Shown: positions 1 to 8,076 of the stretch, in pieces
Layout of the letters: every line of letters starts with the position of its first letter
How positions within the stretch are numbered: the first letter of the stretch is position 1
Assembly (NCBI RefSeq): GCF_008642315.1
Contig: NZ_CP029192.1
Coordinates: forward strand, 8,866,001 to 8,930,000
DNA length: 64,000 bases
Reading direction: 5' to 3'
From: Streptomyces venezuelae
GTDB lineage: Bacteria; Actinomycetota; Actinomycetes; Streptomycetales; Streptomycetaceae
Translations under genes and position numbers: made by a program
Notes under the pieces: model-generated
The model's input: the letters and a program-made list of their open reading frames with translations, nothing else
Told to the model about the DNA's origin: nothing
The model's database searches: none

Positions 1-2048
1 CGGACAGTCTGCTCGTTGTCCGTGATCTGGCAGCAGACCAGCAACGTCGCGTAGCCGTCCGGGCCGAGATGGCGCGTACGGTCTTCGGCAAGGAACAGAG
101 AGATGACGACGGTGTCCTCACCTGTCATGGCGCCGAGGAGGTTGTTGACCGTCGTCATTCCCGGTCTGACGCGGGCGCCCTCGGCCTGGTACGTATCGGC
201 CAGCAGTGACTGGGTGATCTGGTGGTCGGCAGCCCTGCGGTTGTTCCCGACGGATGGTTTGGCCTGCTCTTCGGGCCCGATCTCCGCCTCGCTGACGAAA
301 CAGAACCCCGAGGTGTCGCCGGGCATGCCGAACAGGCCGTCCAGAGCACCGGACCGTTCCGGAACGTAAGGCCCGCATGCCGTCTCCTGCTCCGCGATCT
401 CCGCGTGCAGGATTTTGGCGTGTGCAGGCAGCTGGTGCGGGCCGGCGTTCTGGGTGAGCAGGCGGAAGTCCAAGCCTTTGAAGAGCAGGTGGTGGTGGGT
501 GACGAGCGCCGGCAACGACTGCGGCGCATCGGAGGTATGCCGGTCCTGCCGGTCCTGCCGACCCCAGGTGACCAGGGTGTGCATGAGGTGCTGGCCGAAG
601 CCTCGTACAAAGCCCGCGCGCTCGTCCAGCGCGCCGCCGAGCCCGGTCATCACCGGTTCGGCGATGGCAAGGAGTGCGCTGGCACGGATGCCGAGCTCAC
701 TGTCGGTACCTGACTTGAGCAGCGCCTTGAGGCTGTGATCGGCGAGTGAGGTGCAAATCGTCGGCAGTTGGTGGTGCGAGGCGAACTCCGTTGCCGTTTC
801 CACCGAGACCAGATACTGCATGATCGCCTCGTCGTGTCTTCCCTCGGCGGCGCACTGCTGGGCATGCCGCTTCCGACAGGTCAGCAGAACCCAGTCGATC
901 ATCGCCGCGTAGGTGTCGGCGAAGCCTTGGTCATACTGCTTAACCCGGTGAAGCAGCCGGATCACCCGGCCGAGGTCGTCGGCGCGGACGTGCAGCGCTG
1001 CGTGGGTGAGCGTCGCGGCGCGTGAGCGGGACGACACGGCCCGCCGGTCACAATCGGCCTCAACAGCCGGGATCAGTTCGGAGTACGAGAGGGGCCCGGA
1101 CGGGCAGGACAGGACATTCTCAACAGACTGATGGGCGAGGAGCATCCAGAACCTGGGGGAGCGCGACAGCTCAGCAGACTCCGAGTACAACGCGTGAATC
1201 TCCTCCCACAGCTCTGGAAGATCGGCAGGGTGAACGACGGCGCACAGATTGGCCAGAATCCCCAGGTTCGCGTCGGCGGAGCAGAGCGTGCGCAGCTGGC
1301 GGGCGGGCCCGCCAATGGCGGTGCGCAGACGCAGACCAGGGGCGAGATGATGGTGCCGCGCCACGACGGCCAGTGCCTCCAGATGGTGTTCCAGATCCTG
1401 CGGTTCCACTTCGACGTGGCCGATGTCCTGGACCGCTGACCTGGCGACTTCCCAGTGCCGTGGCGCGTTGTCCGGTTCCGCCGCGGAGAGCAGGGCAGCC
1501 ACCCGAGCCCTCTTGACCTGGCACTGGGTCCGTAACGATGCCGGGCCGATACGTAAGGCTTCGTCCAGGAAATCCATGGCCAGGGCCAGCATGGACGTGG
1601 CATCCGGCATGCCGGCGATACGGTTGCCCCGCTCCGGCATCGTCCCGTCCAAGGGCCAGGAGACACGCTGTCCGTTGATCGCGTCACGGTAGACGATGCC
1701 GCACAGTCTGTACGGCGACACCCATCGTGCAAACGAGTCCGCCATGTCCTCGGGATCGAGGGAGACACAGTAGGGGCCTGCCAGGAGCCACCCCGCTGCC
1801 TGCAAGGTGTCGGCCAACTCCGCCCGTTCGCTGGCGGCTTCGGCCTGTTCTCTCCGGGCGACAGCCCGGCGACCGGGCAGGAACCGGTTGCGTCGCCGGT
1901 TCAACTGGGCGAGGGCCTGACGCGAGACGGCGATCTGTTCGGATGCCGTCTCGAGCGCGAGCAGCATCCGGTCAGCCCGCGGCGCATGCTCCAAGGTCAG
2001 GCGGGTGATCTCCGTAAAGAGGTCGGCGGCTGTCCACCACGGCGACAT
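1..2048 (-). CDS. Large cytoplasmic protein of unknown function, C-terminus cut by window edge
   Basis: One minus-strand frame stays open from position 2141 to base 1 and has protein-like codon use, so the coding strand is minus although it contains few ATGs. The product (at least 680 residues) is mostly helical: an N-terminal helical part with an arginine-rich stretch, then Leu/Ala-rich helices resembling TPR or helical-repeat packing. The last visible part (VVISLFLAED, then LLVCCQ) looks like a strand-rich domain lead-in, possibly a CHAT-type protease domain; that is inference. I chose ATG 2048, preceded by a G-rich stretch, but the frame runs upstream through GTGs at 2114, 2120 and 2138 to a TAG at 2142-2144, and residues such as FSRLVLALAEARG upstream look coding. 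The 5' end is therefore probably lost where the plus-strand gene begins. Confidence 0.6.
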   Translation of the reverse strand, partial: MSPWWTAADLFTEITRLTLEHAPRADRMLLALETASEQIAVSRQALAQLNRRRNRFLPGRRAVARREQAEAASERAELADTLQAAGWLLAGPYCVSLDPEDMADSFARWVSPYRLCGIVYRDAINGQRVSWPLDGTMPERGNRIAGMPDATSMLALAMDFLDEALRIGPASLRTQCQVKRARVAALLSAAEPDNAPRHWEVARSAVQDIGHVEVEPQDLEHHLEALAVVARHHHLAPGLRLRTAIGGPARQLRTLCSADANLGILANLCAVVHPADLPELWEEIHALYSESAELSRSPRFWMLLAHQSVENVLSCPSGPLSYSELIPAVEADCDRRAVSSRSRAATLTHAALHVRADDLGRVIRLLHRVKQYDQGFADTYAAMIDWVLLTCRKRHAQQCAAEGRHDEAIMQYLVSVETATEFASHHQLPTICTSLADHSLKALLKSGTDSELGIRASALLAIAEPVMTGLGGALDERAGFVRGFGQHLMHTLVTWGRQDRQDRHTSDAPQSLPALVTHHHLLFKGLDFRLLTQNAGPHQLPAHAKILHAEIAEQETACGPYVPERSGALDGLFGMPGDTSGFCFVSEAEIGPEEQAKPSVGNNRRAADHQITQSLLADTYQAEGARVRPGMTTVNNLLGAMTGEDTVVISLFLAEDRTRHLGPDGYATLLVCCQITDNEQTV

Positions 2049-3564
2049 CCGCGTCCGTCCCCCGCGTGCCTCGGCCAGCGCCAGCACCAGTCGGGAGAAG
2101 TGGTATGCGTTCACGGGCACGCCGAGGGTGAAGCTCACGAACTACACGAAGACGGGCTCCGCGGACCGCGACATCGCCTGGAACTCCGTGGCGTTCAAGC
2201 CGATCAAGGGCAAGTTCGTGCACCGCTCGCTGACCGCCGCGGCGATCTTCGACCCGAACCAGGAGCTGAACTCCAACTGGCCGGTTTCGACCGAGATCAA
2301 CTCGCCGGTGCAGTCGATGAAGGCGCTCTACGACTGGGGTCTCGGCCTCGCTGACCAAGGTCCCCTGTGGAACAACCCGGAGGGCGCCGACGCCGTCGGC
2401 ATGTCCTCCAAGGCGCGCTGCCCTTCGGCGAAGGCCGTCGGCGAGTGCACGGGCCAGAAGACATGGGACGCGGCCGACAAGTGGGCCAAGGAGATCAAGG
2501 CGGGCGGCTGGAAGCCCCGCGCCGACGGTTCCGCCCCCGCGCACTCCATCCCGCGCTGGATGGCCATGTCCAACGAGCGGCCCGACCCGGCCGCCCCCGC
2601 GTCCAAGGCGTACGCGGACCCGAACAGCTACAAGATCAAGTCTGATGTGAACGTGACGTTCGTGGTCGGCGAGGACGGGAAGATCGTCGACGGCAGCGTG
2701 GGGTCCGACTACCGCGCCCGCGTCGGCAATGCCCACCTGCCGCACTTCGTCACGGACATCATGCAGGCGATCGAGGCGGACTACGGCATCCCGGCGCCGG
2801 ACATCGACTACACCACGCAGGACGCGCTCGAGTACGGCAACGTCCACACGTCCCACCCCTACAAGGACGGTGACACCCCTGGTCAGGCGTACTTCCCGCA
2901 CTTCCGCGGCGCACGTCTGGACGACGCCAAGCAGTGCGTCGACTTCCGCGGGGTCGGCGGCGGTGTGCACGGCTACCGGGCGATGATCGGCCACAAGTCC
3001 GTCAACGACAACGTCAAGGCGTGGGTGGACCAGGTCAACAACGACCTGGAGACCAACCACACCGTGCGGCGGTTCGCCGGGGACGTCTACTCGATGTTCT
3101 TCAAGAACACCGGGAAGTGGAACAACAACATGTTCGGCTCCATGATCGGCAACGCCCCGCCGATCTGGCAGGACATCGCCGCGGCCTTCTGCGCCGACGG
3201 CTCCGTGAAGCCGACTCACCTGGAGAAGAACAAGGACGCCAACCCGTCCGACGGCATCGTCTTCCAGTCGTACATGCCGGACCTCTATCTGTACGTGGAC
3301 GACCGGCTGACCGACAACCTCGGCCGGAAGTCGAACCACCGCATCAGCGGCGGCGACTGGCGGAACTTCTCCAACTTCCCCGCCACCGCGCCGAACGGCA
3401 ACGCCTTCGCCTCCTGCTCCGCCTACCACCGGGGCAGCGGCGGCAATCCGTGGGGCGTGGACGCCCCCGTTCCGTTCCTTGGGGACGGGCCGGGGAACCG
3501 TCCGGGCAGTGTGGTGCACTGTGACGAGCCGGCGAACAAGTTCACCGAGAACCTCACCCGGTGA
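2005..3564 (+). CDS. Unrecognised protein, 5'-truncated (real coding from about 2101)
   Basis: From about codon 33 onward the frame encodes an ordered globular protein of about 487 residues rich in Asn, Asp, Trp and Tyr, with several cysteines, typical of a secreted actinomycete protein. I do not recognise the family. No signal peptide is present: the first 32 codons are antisense to the convincing minus-strand gene and are Arg/Ala/Ser-rich noise. There is no ribosome-binding site at the nominal ATG. The original N-terminus, presumably with an export signal, was lost at about 2100-2110. The 3' end is intact and is followed by a strong hairpin. It is best treated as a decayed or 5'-deleted gene. 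Confidence 0.6.
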   Translation: MISVKRSAAVHHGDIRVRPPRASASASTSREKWYAFTGTPRVKLTNYTKTGSADRDIAWNSVAFKPIKGKFVHRSLTAAAIFDPNQELNSNWPVSTEINSPVQSMKALYDWGLGLADQGPLWNNPEGADAVGMSSKARCPSAKAVGECTGQKTWDAADKWAKEIKAGGWKPRADGSAPAHSIPRWMAMSNERPDPAAPASKAYADPNSYKIKSDVNVTFVVGEDGKIVDGSVGSDYRARVGNAHLPHFVTDIMQAIEADYGIPAPDIDYTTQDALEYGNVHTSHPYKDGDTPGQAYFPHFRGARLDDAKQCVDFRGVGGGVHGYRAMIGHKSVNDNVKAWVDQVNNDLETNHTVRRFAGDVYSMFFKNTGKWNNNMFGSMIGNAPPIWQDIAAAFCADGSVKPTHLEKNKDANPSDGIVFQSYMPDLYLYVDDRLTDNLGRKSNHRISGGDWRNFSNFPATAPNGNAFASCSAYHRGSGGNPWGVDAPVPFLGDGPGNRPGSVVHCDEPANKFTENLTR

Positions 3565-3618
3565 CCCGGAGTGGGTGAGTGAGCGTATGACCGCCGACTG
3601 ATCCGATGCACGAAGAGA

Positions 3619-3654
3619 GGGGACGGACCGGCCCGCACCGGCCGGCCCGTCCCC
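3619..3654 (+). terminator. Strong GC hairpin terminator
   Basis: Arms at 3619-3633 and 3640-3654 pair over 15 bases with one mismatch and a 6-base loop. It lies 54 bases after the stop of the truncated gene at 2005-3564 and before the small membrane protein gene. Confidence 0.75.
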
Positions 3655-3681
3655 CCTCCGCACGTTTATGGAGAAATCCTC

Positions 3682-3870
3682 ATGGGCTTTCTGTACTTGG
3701 CCTTCTTCGCCGCGTTCCTCTACCTGGTGCCCGTGGCCCTGCTCTGCAGGAAGGTCGCGATCAAGACAACGGCGAAGATGGGCTGGACCATGGCTTTCCT
3801 GTTGATCGTCTTCCCCGTCGTCCTGCTGGTCATCGGCGGCGTGGTGGACGCGAAGGGAGCCGCGTCGTAG
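3682..3870 (+). CDS. Small two-helix membrane protein
   Basis: A 62-residue protein with two hydrophobic helices (about residues 2-23 and 35-54) joined by a short basic loop with Arg/Lys residues (CRKVAIKTTAK). The ATG is preceded by GGAG at good spacing (GGAGAAATCCTC-ATG), which supports a real gene. The C-terminus is short and polar. There is no recognisable enzymatic domain; the role is unknown. It stands alone downstream of a terminator. Small proteins of this shape are common in Streptomyces, but I cannot name a family. Confidence 0.6.
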   Translation: MGFLYLAFFAAFLYLVPVALLCRKVAIKTTAKMGWTMAFLLIVFPVVLLVIGGVVDAKGAAS

Positions 3871-4284
3871 GCATCTGCCGCATCACGCACAGAGGGAGCA
3901 CGGCATGCGCATTCCTGGCCCCGAACCGAGGGTGGACGACGGGGTGGGAGCCTCCAAAACCGCCACGCACTCCACATGGTGCGTACGCAGATCGGAAGTC
4001 TGGTCCGTGACTGGTCCGGGAGGCACAACTGAGTGGTTCCATATCGCACCTAGCGTGATTTTCCTGTGTCGATGGGTGACGCGTCGCGGAATTGGATCTT
4101 GTAGGAGTGCGGGCACTTCGGCCATCTTGATCGGGCGTGATCACACACCTTGAAATGGGTGCCCATGCCGTGCGGCAAGCTCTTGTTCGCCAACGGTCGC
4201 CGATTCCCGTGGCCCGATGCTGGCGATTTGCTGACCGTCCGAGGATTGAGGCGCCTCTGACCTGTGGGAAGTCACCAAGTACTC
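3871..4284. other. Intergenic, lower-GC stretch without a supported gene
   Basis: About 400 bases with visibly lower G+C than the neighbours and no frame with convincing codon use. Short frames exist on both strands, but none has a good start site or recognisable product. It ends where pirin-like coding sequence begins abruptly, so it is probably scarred DNA left by a deletion or insertion. Confidence 0.4.
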
Positions 4285-4446
4285 TCGATGTGGTGGAACT
4301 TCATCGGCCGCAGCCATGAGGACCTCGTCGAGGTCCGACAGGCGTGGGAAGCGGCGTCCTATCGCTTCGGCGACGTCGACGGCTACCCCGGTGCCCGCCC
4401 TCCCCAACGCCACCATCGCTCCGCGCAAGACCCCGGCGCGTGCCTG
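4285..4446 (+). pseudogene. Pirin-family C-terminal remnant, frameshifted
   Basis: The translation begins abruptly with MWWNFIGRSHEDL, the conserved C-terminal segment of bacterial pirins (cupin proteins, several with quercetinase activity). It continues with AWEAASYRFGDVDGYPG and then loses the frame near 4389. The +1 frame continues as VPALPNATIAPRKTPARA and ends at TGA 4444-4446, matching the usual pirin tail (xPALPxxxLxPR). The N-terminal cupin domains are missing. This is therefore a 5'-deleted, frameshifted relic. The first frame runs on into the GNAT gene downstream, which would falsely extend that protein. Confidence 0.75.
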
Positions 4447-4485
4447 ACACCTTCCTCTGACGCTTCCCTGAAAGGCAGTACGACG

Positions 4486-4827
4486 ATGACGCAGCCCGAA
4501 ATGACCCCGACCGTCCGACGCGTGGACGCCAGGCACCGTTACGAGATCGTCGTCGACGGCGAGAGCGCGGGCTTCACCGCGTACCGTGACCGCGACGACC
4601 GGCGCGTGTTCTTCCACACCGAGATCGACGACGCCCACGCCGGGCAGGGCCTGGCCTCGATCCTCGTACGGGAGGCGCTGGAGGACGTGCGGAGCGCGGG
4701 CCTGCGCGCCGTGCCCGTCTGCCCCTACGTGGCGAAGTTCCTCAAGAAGCACGAGGAGTTCGCCGACCTCGCGGACACGGTGACCCCCGAGGTACTGGAG
4801 TGGCTGGACAGTGTGCTGAAGCGCTGA
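4486..4827 (+). CDS. GNAT-family N-acetyltransferase (COG2388/YidJ-like), 113 aa
   Basis: A compact acetyltransferase of the small COG2388 type. Residues 10-35 form the first strands (RYEIVVDGESAGF), followed by FFHTEIDDAHAGQGLASILVREAL, the acetyl-CoA-binding segment in which QGLAS plays the Q/RxxGxG/A role. VCPYVAKFLKKHEEF is the conserved C-terminal signature of this subfamily. Length fits the family. ATG 4486 was chosen because upstream in-frame sequence is a pirin relic; a purine-rich AAAGG lies just upstream. Substrate is unknown. A perfect bidirectional hairpin follows immediately. Confidence 0.85.
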   Translation: MTQPEMTPTVRRVDARHRYEIVVDGESAGFTAYRDRDDRRVFFHTEIDDAHAGQGLASILVREALEDVRSAGLRAVPVCPYVAKFLKKHEEFADLADTVTPEVLEWLDSVLKR

Positions 4828-4830
4828 GGC

Positions 4831-4857
4831 GTGGACGGGCTTCGAGAGCCCGTCCAC
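4831..4857. terminator. Bidirectional terminator between convergent genes
   Basis: A perfect 11-bp inverted repeat (4831-4841 with 4847-4857, loop 5) sits between the stops of the GNAT gene and the convergent SnoaL-like gene. Confidence 0.85.
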
Positions 4858-4877
4858 GAGGGCTCCGTCTCCGTCGT

Positions 4878-5261
4878 TCAGGCCGTGGGCACGCGGTCCA
4901 GGAATCCGTGGACGGTGCGGATCCGGCCGTCGTCGGCCAGCGTGATGACGTCGAACCCGGCGACGGGCGCGGACCCGTCCGCGGTCGACACGAGCTCCCA
5001 CGTGAAGCGCGCGATGTCGTGGTGCCCGTCGACCGCGCCGGTCCGGCGGAACTCGAAGCCGGGGAACTGCTCGTGGGCCCCGTTGATGACGGCGGCGACG
5101 CCCTCGTATCCGGAGACGTCGGCGAGCGGGTCCGTGTAGCTGCCGTCCTCGGTCCACGCGGCGGCCACGGCCTTGGAGATGTCCTCGCCGCCCTCCGCGT
5201 TCCAGGCCTCGAAGTAGCGGGCGACGGCGGTCTCGTAAGCGGCGGTGTCGTGTGTGGTCAT
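4878..5261 (-). CDS. SnoaL-like / NTF2-fold protein, 127 aa
   Basis: A small alpha+beta barrel protein of the SnoaL/nuclear transport factor 2 group. The N-terminal helix (YETAVARYFEAWNAEGGEDI) is followed by AWTEDGSYTDPLADVSGYEGV and the beta-sheet with HHDIARFTWELV and GFDVITLADDGRI. Members are polyketide cyclases, ketosteroid-isomerase-like enzymes or binding proteins of unknown ligand; the exact role cannot be assigned here. I used ATG 5261 (MTTHDTAAY) because upstream in-frame sequence is not coding-like and GGAGG lies upstream of it (CAGGAGGCC). It is monocistronic. Confidence 0.85.
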   Translation of the reverse strand: MTTHDTAAYETAVARYFEAWNAEGGEDISKAVAAAWTEDGSYTDPLADVSGYEGVAAVINGAHEQFPGFEFRRTGAVDGHHDIARFTWELVSTADGSAPVAGFDVITLADDGRIRTVHGFLDRVPTA

Positions 5262-5476
5262 GGCGGAACGGCCTCCTGTGAGGTGGTGGTTGCCCTGCGG
5301 GGTGATGACCCAAGACTGCCGCTCGGCCGCGTGGTGGTCGATTACGTCCGGAGTAATGGCCCGCACCAGTGCACCGATGCGTGGTTTGGCTTGGCCTACG
5401 CCCACTCCGCTGCCGCTGCCGCTGGAGCGGACCGGTGAGCGGGGGCCTGCCGCCGCTGCGGGACCGGTACCTTGCC

Positions 5477-5690
5477 ATGGGCTTCATCGTCGTCATGTAT
5501 GCGCTGATCGGAGCCGTGGTGGCCGGCTTGCTCGGCGTGGGTCTCTCGCACAGCGAGGTCGGGGCAGGCGTGGCATCTCTCGCGGGCGGGGCCCTGGGAG
5601 GCGCCTTCGCCGTGTGGCGTATCCGACGCGGCTCCGAGGGTGCGCCTGCCGGCGACGGGGGCAGTGAGAGCGTGTGCGGTCGGCCCTCGC
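5477..5690 (+). CDS. Possible small membrane protein fragment
   Basis: From ATG 5477 the frame encodes a glycine- and valine-rich double hydrophobic segment (MGFIVVMYALIGAVVAGL, then SLAGGALGGAFAVW) followed by a basic stretch RIRRG. After about codon 60 the translation becomes noise and runs into the following glycosyltransferase gene to a stop at 5867-5869, so the natural end may have been lost. A weak GGGACC precedes the start. The end coordinate given is approximate and marks where coding character fades. Confidence 0.3.
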
Positions 5691-5753
5691 CCTCGTCGCG
5701 CTCGACGCAGTGCTTGAATGGACCGTCGTTCTGGTTGAGCAAGGAGAAACACT

Positions 5754-6527
5754 GTGCCTTTGGTGTCTGTCGTGATGCCCGTGTACAACTCGGTCACCAC
5801 GCTCGGCGCAGCTGTCCGGTCGGTACTCACACAGACCCACAGCGACGTGGAGCTGCTGGTCACGGATGATCAGTCGTCCGACGGCTCCATGGACATGCTG
5901 ATGGATCTCGCCCGGCAGGACGAGCGAGTCCTGCCGAAACAGGCGCCCGAGCGGGGCGGCGCCGGCCGGGCGCGTAATCTCGCGATCGAGCGGGCCCGGG
6001 GTGACTACGTCGCCTTCCTCGACAGCGACGACATGTGGCTGCCGGAGAAGGCCGAGCGGCAGGTCGCCTTCGCCCGGGAGGGCAGCGCGCCGCTGACGTT
6101 CACCTCGTACTTCAAGATGGACGCCGACTACGCGGGCGAGAGCACCGACTTCGTTCCGAACGGCCGCATTGTTCGCGCGCGCGAGCACGTGGACTACCGC
6201 GCGATGCTGGTCCGGGACCACATCGGTGCCCTGACCGCCATGTACGACCGCAACGCCCTGGGCACGAGGCTCATGCCCGAGATGCGCAAGCGGCAGGACT
6301 ACGCGCTGTGGTTGTCGATCATGCGTGACGGTGCCGACGCCCGGGGCCTGACCGAGCCGCTCGCGGTGTACCGGGCGCACCAGGCGGACTCGCTGTCCTC
6401 CAACAAGCTGTCCCTCGTTCCCTACAACTGGGATCTGTACCGGCGGCACGAAGGCCTGTCGGTCCCGCGTTCGACGCGGGCGCTTGCCGGTGCGGTGTGG
6501 CAGTCGCTGCGCAACTCCCGGATCTAG
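5754..6527 (+). CDS. Family 2 glycosyltransferase, 257 aa
   Basis: A GT-A fold inverting glycosyltransferase (GT2). It opens with VSVVMPVYNSVTTL, has VTDDQSSDGS for nucleotide-sugar binding, RNLAIERARGDYVAFLDSDDMW with the metal-binding DSDD near residues 90-93, and a later QDYALWLSIMRDG helix that supplies the QxxxW acceptor/base region. The product is cytosolic and the acceptor is unknown. The start is GTG 5754 with an ideal AAGGAG upstream. The gene stands alone and ends in an unusual long inverted repeat. Length is short for the family but complete. Confidence 0.9.
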   Translation: MPLVSVVMPVYNSVTTLGAAVRSVLTQTHSDVELLVTDDQSSDGSMDMLMDLARQDERVLPKQAPERGGAGRARNLAIERARGDYVAFLDSDDMWLPEKAERQVAFAREGSAPLTFTSYFKMDADYAGESTDFVPNGRIVRAREHVDYRAMLVRDHIGALTAMYDRNALGTRLMPEMRKRQDYALWLSIMRDGADARGLTEPLAVYRAHQADSLSSNKLSLVPYNWDLYRRHEGLSVPRSTRALAGAVWQSLRNSRI

Positions 6528-6528
6528 G

Positions 6529-6597
6529 GCCTGTGTCGGAAGTCCCGTCGTCCGCCCGGAGGGCGTCGCGGGGCAGGCGGGACTTCCGACACAGGCC
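6529..6597. terminator. Long perfect inverted repeat downstream of the GT2 gene
   Basis: A 19-bp perfect inverted repeat (6529-6547 with 6579-6597) encloses a 31-base loop that itself contains a small hairpin (CGCCC/GGGCG, 6553-6565). It starts two bases after the TAG. It may serve as a terminator or cruciform; the arms are longer than in usual Streptomyces terminators. Confidence 0.6.
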
Positions 6598-6698
6598 TTA
6601 GGGCTCGGCGCGGAAGCAGCGGCGGCGTCCGCGCGGACGGGGCTCGTGCACCGGCTCGCGCACCATGCGGGTGACATCGGCACGGGAGAATGTCACGT

Positions 6699-7514
6699 AT
6701 GACATCTTTCTTCCGTTCCCCGTCGGTGTCGCGCCGCCCGGTTCCCAGGGCGGTCGCACTGGTCGGCGCGGCAGCGGCCGCCGTCGGCGTGGCGGCGGCG
6801 TGCACGCCCGACGCGGTCCCGGCCGCCGAGCCCAACGTCTGGGGCATCTCGTACGAGACGCCGAAGCGGGGGAGTGGTGCGGAGGCGGACTTCCTGCGCG
6901 AGCGGCGCGTCCTGGAAGGGGTGCGGAGCTCGCTGGCCAAGCAGGTTCGGCTGCCGGGCGGCGTGAGGATGACGGCGAAGTCCTGCAAGGACGCCGAGGC
7001 CGAGTACGACCCTGAGACGGGGCGGATCGTCGTCTGCTACGAGTTCGTCGCCGAGACGCGCGAGCTGTTCCACGACGAGGGCCGGTCGGACGTCGACGAG
7101 CGGGTCGAGGGCGCGCTGCGCGAGACGCTGTACCACGAGGGTGCGCACGCGCTGATGGACAAGTGGGAGCTGCCTTTCGTCGGGCGGGAGGAGGACGTCG
7201 CCGACCAGTTCGCCGCGTACCAGCTCGTACGGCAGGGCGCGCGAGGCCGGCGGGACCTCGCCGCCGTGGCCGACGCATACCGGCTGTACGCCGCGGACGA
7301 CGATCCGGAGGACCTCGACTATTCCGACGAGCACTCCCCGGACGCGGCCCGCGCGGCCAACTACCGGTGCTGGCTGTACGGAGCCCATCCCGACACCCAC
7401 GAGCGCCTCGTCGACGACACCATCCTCACCCGCGACCGGAGCGAGGGGTGCGAGGAGGAGTGGGAGGCACTCCGGCGCGGCTGGGAGCATCTGTTGAAGC
7501 CGTATCGGAGTTAG
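6699..7514 (+). CDS. DUF4344 putative lipoprotein metallopeptidase, 271 aa
   Basis: The N-terminus has basic residues, a hydrophobic helix and a lipobox-like VAAAC with Cys35, so the protein is probably lipidated and exported. The mature part has the DUF4344 pattern: two conserved cysteines (KSC, VVCYEF), the zinc motif HEGAH at residues 146-150, and a downstream EEDVADQFAAY segment expected to give the third ligand. Two more cysteines (YRCW, GCEEEW) lie near the C-terminus. I chose ATG 6699 over the in-frame ATG 6690 because GGGAGA is correctly spaced only for the former. Substrate unknown. Confidence 0.85.
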   Translation: MTSFFRSPSVSRRPVPRAVALVGAAAAAVGVAAACTPDAVPAAEPNVWGISYETPKRGSGAEADFLRERRVLEGVRSSLAKQVRLPGGVRMTAKSCKDAEAEYDPETGRIVVCYEFVAETRELFHDEGRSDVDERVEGALRETLYHEGAHALMDKWELPFVGREEDVADQFAAYQLVRQGARGRRDLAAVADAYRLYAADDDPEDLDYSDEHSPDAARAANYRCWLYGAHPDTHERLVDDTILTRDRSEGCEEEWEALRRGWEHLLKPYRS

Positions 7515-7642
7515 CGCGGAGCGCGTCGTGAACGGGGCGGTACATGTACCTGCGCTGGGGGGGGGCGTCAGTGCGGGACAGTCGGTGAGACGGCAGCTGC
7601 GAGGGACTGGCTGCTCGGCGCGGACGGCGCTTCGGGGGAACC

Positions 7643-7960
7643 ATGGAAGTGACCGTCGGGACGCATGTCTACACGGTGTCGTTGTGGTGGGCGGCGGTGG
7701 TGGTCTGGCTTGCCGTGTCCACCGTGCTCCTCGTGCGGGAACTGATGGAGAAGGCCCAAGAAGAACGCCGCAGTCGGCAGCGTTCGCGTCAGTCCGCGGA
7801 GGACTTCTTCCGGCGGTATGGCACCGTCCAGGGAACGCCCCGCCAGTCCGTCGCCATCCGGCCATGGACGGTGGTGACACCGGGGGCGCTTCTCCTCCAG
7901 CACCGCCGCCATCACCGCCGCGCAGCGAGACCAACCCCTGGCGCCTGCGCCTCTCGGTGA
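7643..7960 (+). CDS. Small single-pass membrane protein
   Basis: ATG 7643 begins METVGT-like sequence, then one hydrophobic helix (about residues 13-33) and a charged amphipathic tail (MEKAQEERRSRQRSRQSAEDFFRRYG). The C-terminal 30 residues are Arg-rich and low in information and overlap the next small frame out of register, so the true end may be near codon 70 or the two frames may have been one gene. GGGGG lies upstream of the start. Function unknown. Confidence 0.45.
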   Translation: MEVTVGTHVYTVSLWWAAVVVWLAVSTVLLVRELMEKAQEERRSRQRSRQSAEDFFRRYGTVQGTPRQSVAIRPWTVVTPGALLLQHRRHHRRAARPTPGACASR

Positions 7961-8076
7961 CGGCGGAGATCGCGGGAATCCTCGGGCTGTTCGTCGCCCT
8001 GGTCGTCGCGCCGCAGCCCCATCCGGCGTCCGCCGAGTCGCGCCGCACTGCCAGGACCCATAAACCGGAATCATGA
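7864..8076 (+). CDS. Small Pro-rich single-pass membrane protein
   Basis: Seventy residues: a Gly/Pro-rich N-terminus (ASPPAPPPSPPRSE), a polar link, one hydrophobic helix (AGILGLFVALVVA) and a short polar tail. It overlaps the previous frame by 97 bases in another register and its stop overlaps the start of the next gene (TCATGA), suggesting coupling to that gene. No good ribosome-binding site is visible, so either it is translated by coupling or it is the frameshifted continuation of the gene at 7643. Confidence 0.4.
   Translation: MDGGDTGGASPPAPPPSPPRSETNPWRLRLSVTAEIAGILGLFVALVVAPQPHPASAESRRTARTHKPES

Noticed and set aside
1972..3663. A 563-residue minus-strand open frame
   Set aside because: Its product is Arg/Val/Gly-rich low-information sequence antisense to the plus-strand gene at 2101-3564; a mirror effect of high-GC codon bias.
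3871..4284. Possible IS remnant
   Set aside because: The lower G+C is suggestive, but no transposase fragment, terminal repeat or target duplication could be identified.
4141..5742. A 533-residue minus-strand frame through three genes
   Set aside because: It runs across the GNAT gene, a perfect terminator and the SnoaL gene, with noise-like composition.
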